This document shows, one piece after another, positions 55,610-64,000 of a stretch of 64,000 nt of DNA. How positions within the stretch are numbered: the stretch's first letter is position 1; each line of letters begins with the position of its first letter. Made by a program: the position numbers and the translations under genes. This DNA is from Symsagittifera roscoffensis (taxonomy: Eukaryota > Xenacoelomorpha > Acoela > Convolutidae): NCBI RefSeq assembly GCF_963678635.1, contig NC_087069.1, forward strand, positions 10,745,206-10,809,205, given 5' to 3'. The notes beneath the pieces were generated by a model that saw nothing but the letters and a program-made list of their open reading frames with translations, ran no database searches and was not told where the DNA came from.

Positions 55610-58224
55610 CGTGGGCTAAAAAAATGATTATTTTGAGACTGAAAAGCGGTGGTATGGGGTTGTTCAATAATTTGTTCATAAGTATTATCATCTTGTGACT
55701 GGTGTGTCATTATATGTTGGATGGGACTTTGTGATGTGGTGAGTCGAAAATTTGGATTATGTGTGATGGCTAAATTTCGAAAATTTCGTGGGACTAGGGA
55801 TAGTGGATGGTTTTTTGGTAGGGGTGGTAATTGTGGTGCCGTTGGCGTTATGTCTACATTGTTATGTTCTTCGTCGTATGTATTTTGTCGTGTTGCTATT
55901 TTTGTGTTATATTCTTTTATTTGTGCGTCTAAAAGAATTTTGTTTATAGATGTAGAAAAGATTCCAAAAAATCCTGCAAAGAGTATGCGTGCTACGCTTG
56001 CTTGTCTGTTTACTTGTGTGTGTATAGCACATGTGTTGTAGATTCCTTTTAAAAGTGAGAAAAGAAATCCAATAAAGTTAAACATTGCGTATAAAATAGT
56101 CAATTTTTCTAAGATGTAGTAGGGCCATCCTAGAAAATCGAGGATCTCATTTTTGAGTGTAACAAAGCTAAAAATGTTAATTGGTGATATATCTTGGGGA
56201 CGGTATTTTTCACCGTTTAGATATATATAATCTTTAATGTCTTTAAAATATCCGCTATAGTCTTGCGTGTAGATATCGGCAAATCCTGCGGTTTCTGCAA
56301 GTTTGCGTAAATTTTGGTCTATTGATTGTCTTTGTATAGTGTCCATTTGTGTTAATAATTCTTGGAATTGTTGTGTTCTAATGTGATGTTGAATATCTGA
56401 TTTTGAATAGATTCCTATTGATTGTAAGTCTATATTTGGGTTTCGAGCAATAGCGCGAATGCTTTCTGGTGAAAATTTTTTGAGTGATTGCATTAAAGTG
56501 GGATATGGAGTGAGAAGATAATATTTATTTTCATCAGGGTTTAGTTGTACTACATTGTGGCTGTTTTCTGATCCACATGGGACTGCGGTATCCCAGAAAT
56601 AGGTTCTTCGTGAAAGTGTATCCACGAAATGTACTTTATTCTTATAAAAGATAGGGATTCTTTTATAACATCTTTTATCTTCAAAAACGTATAGTGGTGA
56701 TACTTTTTTAGTACAAGTATAAAACCATAAGATGTTTCCTTCATAGTCTAAAAAATTTGATCTATTTCCAGATAATAATTATCCTGCATAGGGTATTTTT
56801 AATACTGCTAGTGCAAGTGATTGTAATATTTGTGTTCGTTCTAATTCGCATAGTTGGTGTAGTGTTTCTAATTCGGAGAGTGACATTTCTTGAAAAATTC
56901 GGCTAATTGTATAATCTAGTTTCATATCTAAATGAATATCATAGTGGATATTACCGAAATATGTAGTATTCATTAGTGATAATTCTTGTAAGCGTGTGCT
57001 TCTGGTGTCATGGGGTTTTAGATGTCCACCAGGTTGTCCGTTGCTTTTTTCAAAATTAACTGGTATATAGGATGTTCCTTCGTTTAGAGGATGACCTGTG
57101 GCATATGGGTCGATTTTTACTTTTCCAGTGGTCATGTCGAATCCTTTTTCGTATTCAACTAATATTTCAGAGTATTGTGTTCTGTGAAGTGGATTCCTGT
57201 ATTTACATGCAAGTTCTGTTTCTTGATATATTTGAAAACGTGTCAATTTATTTTCTATATTGTCTATGTTTCTAAAATTAGAACTTAGTTTTCGTGATGG
57301 ATGGACTTGTTCATATGGAATTGATTGTATAAAATATTTTTCGTGAAATTTTATCATACGAGCGTGTATTTTTGCTACTTGAAATGTTGTACATGTATCT
57401 TCGGGGAACCAAACAATTGTTGCTTGTGTTCTCGTTGTAGGGTCGCAATAACCTTGATCATTTTTACAAGGTAATCGGATTCCTTGATAGATCATTGTAT
57501 TATCTGATAAATCTCGTGTTAGTTGTATTTTTTCGAGTTGTATTTTCCAATCGAAAAACATTATTTCTTGGTATCCTTTATTTTTTGTGTCTGCTTTGCA
57601 GTTTGATGGGTCATTTATACCAATGTGTGGTATCCAATGTTTATCGTGTAGGTCATAGGTTAATCGTCCGTGTGCGCCGTTATATGGGTATTTTTCGTCT
57701 AGTTTTATATGTCCTTGGTGTCTTTCAAGTTGTGATTGATGTACAGAGTCTGAAAAAACTTGAAAGTTAACTAACTTTCTTTGGGAGTTTTTATTTTGTG
57801 TGATGTTTAGTCTAAGTAATTCATTTTTACAATCGTCGGGATTGAGATGTAAAAGACGTTCTATATTACTCTGATAGAATGATTCATGGTCAAGTCGGTT
57901 TTTGTTTCCGTTCGAGACTTGTGAACAATGTACTTTCTTTTCGGAAAATGTTGCTGTGAATTTATAACCTGTAACTGTTGTTGCTCGGGCTTTTGAATAG
58001 AGTGTTGCTATTACATCTGTGGTTTCTATAGCTTGTGGTTCTGTTTCACATTGTGATACTTGATTTATTGCATATTTATGTAGTGTTTTTTGTTCATTTT
58101 CTTCACAATCGTAATGTGTTACTAATAAATCTTGTGGTCCTGTACGAGGAGAAGGGTTTATGTTTTGATTTGAGATTACTAGAAAAAGGAGTTGGAGAAA
58201 AATTAATAATTTTAGAATATACAT
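55606..58224 (-). pseudogene. env: Element C env-like glycoprotein gene, one nonsense codon
   Basis: 2619 nt from ATG 58224 to TGA, a whole number of codons. A hydrophobic signal peptide (MYILKLLIFLQLLFLV) starts the frame. A TAT-to-TAA change at 56779-56781 splits it into 481 codons and a C-terminal part in the same frame. The ectodomain is Cys-bearing; one membrane anchor lies after ILEKLTILYAMFNF, followed by a ~140-residue tail with Pro-rich segments. The start overlaps the upstream ORF by 13 nt and the stop overlaps the 3' ORF by ATGA, as in A. Confidence 0.78.
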
Positions 58225-59348
58225 GTGTATGATAATCCTGAGTATGGATTATAAAATGTAATGTAGCCAATTGTGTTTTTGGTATATCTGTCGTATTTGT
58301 ATATTACTTCAGTAGTTATAAACGGTGGTGGTAGTGATTGAGCTGTTATGTTAGGTGGATTTAATGGGTAGGGATGTTGGGTAATATTGTTTAACTTAAC
58401 TGTGATTTCAAACTTTAATTGTAAACTGTTTTGTTGGAGTATTTGAATATTGTGATCACGGATATCGTTGTGAATATCTTGGCGATATTGTAATCTATTA
58501 AGTGCCCAGTTATGAAGGCGGTTACTTTCTTGATGTTGTCCAAATAATGGTGGAGGTGCTGTAAATGTAATCCAATCTAATCTTAAAGGAATATTTATTG
58601 ATGATTGTTCTCGATATCTGGGGTCGAGATTATTTGGAAAATTTAAGTTAAAAGGTGGTGGTGAAATCTGGCTTATTGATGGTGTTGATGGTAGTGATAA
58701 TGTTTCTGGTAGTGATGAGGATGTTGTTGTATCCGTAGAAATATCTATTGGATTATTGACTAAATTTAATTCACCTTGTGTAAATGAATGTGTTGTCCAA
58801 TATGGTAGTCGTGATGCCTGGTTTGGGGGGTTAAAGGGATTTTCACGTATTTGTTCAGATGTTGGTGTTGAACCTAAGTAATCTGATGGTAGGCTTGAGG
58901 TGCTACGTTGTGAAAGAAGCGTAGGGGTTTCTGGCAATATACCAATGGGGTTTTCTGGAGTGTTTTGTGATGGGGATTGAGGTATATCAAAATGAACTCG
59001 GGGAGTTTGAAAATTTCTGTTTCGTCGAGGATGTATAATTTGTCTATTTATTTCGACTGTATTTTGGTTTTGACTAGGATTTCTTATTCTACTTAGTTCT
59101 TGTGGTAGTGTTGGGTATAGGTTATATGTTGGTTCGCTTAGAGGTGCTTGTCGTTGAACTGGTTCTAGTGGTTCTGATAAACGAGCATGTCGTTCTTCAA
59201 AAGTGTATGGATTGTCTTGAAAAGAAATTCGTGTAGATGTTTGAGGATTTTGAGTAGTTGAAGGTGGTGTTGGGTTATCTTGGGATGATGTCGGTGAAGA
59301 CTGATTCTGTGACTGTTGGGTAGCAATTTTTGATGGATTTTTGAATTG
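58212..59348 (-). CDS. Element C ATG-less Pro/Ser-rich ORF
   Basis: 378 open codons, none ATG. From the codon at 59336 to the stop it is 1125 nt, identical in length to element A. A TAA lies just upstream (59349-59351), so in this copy the frame cannot extend into the ORF2 region. Ends TGTATATTCTAA inside the env start. Confidence 0.7.
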   Translation of the reverse strand, partial: QFKNPSKIATQQSQNQSSPTSSQDNPTPPSTTQNPQTSTRISFQDNPYTFEERHARLSEPLEPVQRQAPLSEPTYNLYPTLPQELSRIRNPSQNQNTVEINRQIIHPRRNRNFQTPRVHFDIPQSPSQNTPENPIGILPETPTLLSQRSTSSLPSDYLGSTPTSEQIRENPFNPPNQASRLPYWTTHSFTQGELNLVNNPIDISTDTTTSSSLPETLSLPSTPSISQISPPPFNLNFPNNLDPRYREQSSINIPLRLDWITFTAPPPLFGQHQESNRLHNWALNRLQYRQDIHNDIRDHNIQILQQNSLQLKFEITVKLNNITQHPYPLNPPNITAQSLPPPFITTEVIYKYDRYTKNTIGYITFYNPYSGLSYTCIF

Positions 59349-59353
59349 TTACT

Positions 59354-59542
59354 TTAGTGGGAAGGTTTATGTTTATTATAATATTCTTCCAAAAAAAGAA
59401 TTAGAAGGATTGTTGCTAGGGCAAATGTGAAGATTGCTTTCTTTATACATTTACATATTGTCAAAATGAGGGATGATAAAAATGTTATGAAAATTACAAA
59501 CAATAAAAAAATATCGGTTCTACTGAAAATTGTTCGTATCAT
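59354..59542 (-). CDS. Element C small membrane ORF2
   Basis: 62 residues, intact, nearly identical to that of A. Two hydrophobic segments with a CKCIKK loop. Confidence 0.65.
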   Translation of the reverse strand: MIRTIFSRTDIFLLFVIFITFLSSLILTICKCIKKAIFTFALATILLILFLEEYYNKHKPSH

Positions 59543-59769
59543 TTAGACAAGTTATATGACTCGTACCTGTGGATGTAATCAAGGGTTTTGGAAAGTTGGA
59601 GGAATAGTTCGAGTATAGTGTAGAAAATTTAAAAAATGTTACAAAAAATGATTAGGATTATTAGAAAAGATTCAAGTATATCAAAAAGAAATATTATAAA
59701 GGTTTCAAGTATTGTAAAAAAATGTTTAAGATTTATGAGTATTTGAGTAACTGATTGAGAGAAGAGCAT
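59539..59769 (-). pseudogene. Element C small hydrophobic ORF1 with nonsense codon
   Basis: Same 231-nt frame as A with ATGA overlap to ORF2, but codon 47 is TAA (59629-59631). Hydrophobic pattern retained on both sides. Confidence 0.5.
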
Positions 59770-60366
59770 TTAAGAAATGATCTCTTGGTCGAATATTTTT
59801 TGCTGTTTGAGGCGATTTCTAGTGTGGTCGGATTATTTATTAGTTTTTTGACAAGTGGGTCGAGTTTTGTAAAAAATTGTTGGGGGCAATTTTCATTGTG
59901 ACTGGGAGGTCGTCTTTTTCTTTATTTTTGTTTGTCAAATGATCCGGGGTATGGTGAGATTTTTATACTTTAGGCTAATTAAAATGTTCATTTTGTTACT
60001 TAGGCTAAGTTAACAAATTTGCTTTGGGGGTATTCGTGGTCTGAGTTGGGGAAATATTGTTGATCTTTGGGTTATTAGATAAGGGAGGGGTACGGTATTA
60101 TGGTGATATTTATTTTAGTTGTCAAGTTGGAGTGGTTTGCTTATTTTTGACCTGGAGGTCGTAAAGTTATAGTTATAGATGTGCCTGGAGTTCTATATGA
60201 TTCGTCTAATTGGTCTTAGTTTGAGTTAGAGAAAGTGACGGATTGGATGAATCCTATTGGTCTATTTTGAACTAGAATTATTGCGTACTTGTCAGCATGT
60301 TATTTTGAAAAATGTAAATGAAAAGTGTTTCGGAGGTTTCAAGATTGTGAAGTATAATGTTAAAAT
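59770..60366 (-). other. Element C spacer after pol
   Basis: Matches 22752-23326 of A; no ORF. Confidence 0.5.
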
Positions 60367-63300
60367 TACTTTTGAAATTCCACTTTCTTTAAAATTTTAG
60401 ATTGGGGGATGAATATTTTATAGTTTTTACGTGGTTGATTTCGGAGTCTTGTTGTTTTTCTATTTTCTGATTTGTCGATTTGTTCTTGGGGTATTATTTG
60501 TTCGGTCATTTTTCTATTTTTTCTTTGTTTTGGGGATTCTTTATGGTTTTGTGTATTGTTTTTGGTGGCGATTGGTTTTGTGTTTTGATTTTCGGTGGGG
60601 TTATCATTTTGTTCTGTGTTTTTCAGATGTGGTTCATTTTGAATGATTTTTAATCCTGTGAAAGAATATAATTGAGTTAATTCGCGGAGTGCGTATTCTT
60701 TTGGGTAATAAGGTAATAGGTTGTTTCGATGTTGAACGATTTCTTTTTTGTTTGAGTCGGTAATTTTATATGTGACATCAGTGGGTTTTGCAATTATTTG
60801 GTATGGTCCTTTTCGAAGGGGTTGTAATTTTTTAGAAATTCCTTTTTGAGTATTAAAATTAGGTATTAAAACAAATGTTCCAATTTTTAATTCGGAGGCT
60901 GGTGTAAAACGTGAATTGATTTGTTCATTAATGTTTTGTCTTTATAATAACTTTTTTGTTATTTTTTGATAAATTTCATTGTGTTTTTTATCTCTATTTA
61001 GAATCCATTCGGTGTGTGTACCGGAGGCTAGTTTAAGAATTTGTGGGTGATGAAAATGATCTTCATCGTGTGTATGTAAAGGTAGGTTATAACAAATTGA
61101 GTCTTTATTTGGTTGACAATAACCTTGTGCGTTTTTATGAGAATTTGCTGTAAACATTATTGGTTTGCGTGGCTTTTGGTTAAAAACCATTTCGTATGGT
61201 GACATTCCTAAAGTTGTCGTAATTTGTGAATTATATGCTAAGGGAAATAATTTTACATCTGCTGACCATTCGGTATATTTTGTATCATTTCCGTTGATGA
61301 TACATCTAAGATATTCTTGTAATGAACGGTTCATACCTTCGACTAAGCCGTTTGTCCAAGGTGCATGAGATGTACGTGGTTTGTGTTTAATGTTATATAA
61401 ATGACATAGTGTGATAATTTCATTATTTATGAATTCTGTACCGTTGTCTGTAACTAAAATTTCTGGTAGTCCGAATTTTGCTATCCAGTGTTCATAGAGT
61501 GTTGTGTAAGCGTAATAAGCGTTACAATGTGGTACTGGGTTAAGTGCTACATAATGTGTAAATGCGTCAACAATTACCATAATGTAGGAGTTTCCTTCTG
61601 ATGAGGGTGAAATTGGTCCTTTAGTATCAAATGAGATACGATGATTAAAGTACAAACTTTGTCCTTTAAAATCTTGTTTTTGTGCTATTTGTTTTTGATT
61701 TGGGTAAGGTTTATTTAGTTGACATACTATACAGTCATTGCATAGTACTTTTATCCAAATTGGTGCATTTGGGAAATAAAAGTTTTGTATAAAATTTGAA
61801 TATGTTTTCTCTGATCCAGAGTGTCCTTTAATATTTTGTGTATGTGAAATATTAAAAGCTATAAGAATCATACTTAAAGGGAGACATGGAACTGTAGATT
61901 CATTTAATTTGTATTCTAGAAGGTCTGTGTTTTCGTTAATTGTTGTATTATTGAATTTTCGAAAATATCGGAGGAGTGTTTTATTTCCTAAAATGGTTGA
62001 ATCTGCTTTGATAGGTTTAGTTTTATATTTGTGCCATGATTTCAGTTGTCGAATTACTGGGTCAAGGTTTTGATATTGTTTCAGTGTTGAAATTGTAATT
62101 GTTTCTGTTGGGGGGAGAAAAATGTTTTCAATTTCGAATTTAGATAAGGGTATTGTATCAAGTGGGTCGTGAAGGTCAAAAACTTGATTTATTGTGTATT
62201 TTGAATCATTTGTTTGTGGTCCTGATAAATTTATTTTATCAGTTAAATCTTCTTTTTCAATTAGTGGAAAATGGTCTTTTTTAGGCGGGTGTTGTTTTGT
62301 TCGTTTTTGTTGGGTGTTATTTTTTATCCATTGAGAATATGGGATTGGTTTGAAAGTTGATGTTCCAAGTAGATCAACTTCATAATGATTATTTTGACAA
62401 TCTAAATAAAGTGGGAAATGTTGTAAATTATTTATTTGTGATTGTTCAATATCAGTTTTTACTGCATATTTGCATTCCAATCGGGGTGATGTTTCGTTTT
62501 CTGCAAGGTAGAATTTTATGTTTTTGGGTATTTCAACTGTTGTTTTTCGTGTAAGTAATTCAGGTGGTGTATTTCGACTTAAGGTGTCTGGTAATGCAAG
62601 ATTTTTTCCTGCAGTCCAAACTATATGTAAGTTTGGAAATTTCATTAGAATTAGTTGAAATCTGTAAACTCGGTGGTTTGGGTTAGATTTTTGTGTAAAG
62701 AGAAAGATGATTGGTTTATGGTCTGTGAATAGAACTGTTGGATGTTTTGATCCAAGTATCAGAAATTCATATTCTGTCAGTGTATATATTATGGCTGTAC
62801 ATTCTCTCATTAGAGTTGAGAGTCGTAGCTCTGCTTGAGTGAATAATCGAGAATTTGCTGATATGAGGTTCATTTTATTTGTACCATTATGTGATTGTAA
62901 TAGTGCTGCACCGATGCCAAAGTTCGAAGCATCGCACATTGCATAAAATGGTTGATTTGAATCTGGAATTGTGTTTGAAATTTGTTCAGTTAAAAGTTTC
63001 TTTATTTCTTCAAATCGTGTTTGATGTTCTGTGTTCCATTCAAAATTATTTTGTTGTCTAAGGATGTTATAAAATGGTCGTAGATATAATTGCATTTTAT
63101 AAACATATTTACTTAAAAAGTTTAACATTCCAAGAAATTCTTGGATTTTCTTTTTATTTGTTGGTGGTTGAAGTTTTTGAATAGCGTCAATGCGTGATTT
63201 CAATGGAGTGATTGTTTTTCTTTCTATATTATGTCCTAAGAATTTAACTCTTGTCAAAAAGAAGTGTGATTTATCGGGGGCGGCCTTCAGATTTTCGTTC

Positions 63301-64000
63301 TGAAGTATTTGGTGATATTTTTCTAAAACATTGAACATCTCGTCTTTTGTTTGTGATTGCATAAAAACATCGTCTAAATAGGTGATTGCGTTTTTCTTGA
63401 GTATCAGTGGTCTAAAAATTTTGCTCATAAAAGCTGAAAATGCTGCTGGTCCTATGGATATTCCATAGAATAAGCGGTTGAATTCATATTGTTGGTTTCC
63501 GATAACAAATTGTGTTAAACGACGTGATTGTTCATCTAGTGGCATTTGATTGTATGCACTATTCATATCGGCGGTTGTAAAGTATTTGCCGTTTATTTTT
63601 GTTAAAATAACTTGTATTGGTTCAATGGGCCAATTACATTTTGATTCATCTATAAATTGAGGTATCTAGCATCGAGAACGATTTTTAATGATTCTCCTTT
63701 AGCTAGAATGATAACGGGGTTGATAAATGTGTTGCCTTTTGGTTGTTCTTCTTTGTTTACTGGTGATATAATGTTGTATTGTTCTAAAATGTCGAGTAAT
63801 CTGTTTACTTTATCATGTAAGTGAATTGGTACTTTACTTGCTCTCTGTTTTTTGAAAACTGCGTCTGGTTTTAACGGGAGATGTAGTGATGAACTGATTT
63901 TTCCAACATCGAATTTTGATGTTGCATAGACTGATGAATATTTAATTAGCTGTTTGGCTAATTTTTCGAATTCGTCTTGTGTTATTTGTGAATGTTGGAA
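60367..64000 (-). pseudogene. pol: Element C pol, partial and broken
   Basis: Runs into the window end. RT, RNase H and integrase motifs are as in A (YLDD, CDASNFGIG, SFDTKGP, TDNGTEF, NGLVEGMN). A four-base deletion near 63655 shifts the frame within the N-terminal RT part, before motif A. CAA-to-TAA at 60942-60944 stops the frame before the GPY module, whose frame is otherwise open to 60367. So at least two lesions inactivate this copy. Confidence 0.88.

Larger units (their letters stand above)
51790..64000 (-). mobile_element. Element C: second copy of the A family, cut by window end
   Basis: Minus-strand copy with 3' LTR, 3' non-coding region, 3' ORF, env, Pro/Ser-rich ORF, two small ORFs and most of pol, in the same order as element A. 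Gag, the leader and the 5' LTR lie beyond 64000. Proteins are nearly identical to those of A, but the LTRs differ at one end (about 51797-51808) and in an inner block. Its lesions are at different sites from A's. Confidence 0.92.

Overview
The window is AT-rich metazoan DNA. It holds one host gene with nine exons and canonical GT-AG introns, and that gene is heavily invaded by mobile elements. The host gene (+ strand, coding exons 8483-50404) encodes a beta-secretase-like (BACE family) membrane aspartic protease of about 508 residues. It has both catalytic Asp motifs, the flap Tyr, six Cys, one C-terminal transmembrane helix and a short acidic tail. Insects and nematodes are thought to lack BACE, so an invertebrate such as a tunicate, cnidarian or other non-ecdysozoan is plausible. 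Env-bearing Ty3/gypsy elements are known from larvaceans (Tor elements), which makes a tunicate a weak favourite, but the species cannot be fixed from the sequence.

Layout: 1-8450 is non-coding, with one MITE-like inverted-repeat element and one diverged duplication. Exon 1 lies at 8483. Intron 1 (about 22.9 kb) is mostly filled by element A (12399-31293, + strand), a complete 18.9-kb LTR retroelement with 410-bp LTRs and a 4-bp TTAT target duplication. Exons 2-6 lie at 31552-38087. Intron 6 (about 10.9 kb) holds arrays of palindromic repeats, element B (40352-47374, + strand, a decayed Ty3/gypsy element with 5-bp AGCAG target duplication) and a 731-bp palindromic Tc1/mariner-like element (48197-48927). 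Exons 7-9 end at 50404. From 51790 to the window end lies element C on the - strand, a second copy of the A family cut by the window edge.

Elements A and C share an unusual retrovirus-like plan. A long 5' leader is followed by a single gag-pro-pol frame (Gag with CCHC knuckle, DSGA protease, YLDD reverse transcriptase, RNase H, HHCC/DDE integrase, GPY module). Then come two small hydrophobic ORFs that overlap by ATGA, a proline/serine-rich ORF of about 375 codons with no ATG in either copy, an env-like glycoprotein gene overlapping it by 13 nt, and a further ~604-residue ORF of unknown family overlapping env by ATGA. The 3' region of about 1.6 kb carries a strong splice donor and a conserved repeated motif. 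Every large ORF is broken somewhere in at least one copy, but mostly at different places, so comparison of the two copies shows which frames are real. This multi-ORF, env-bearing giant element is the most interesting system in the window.
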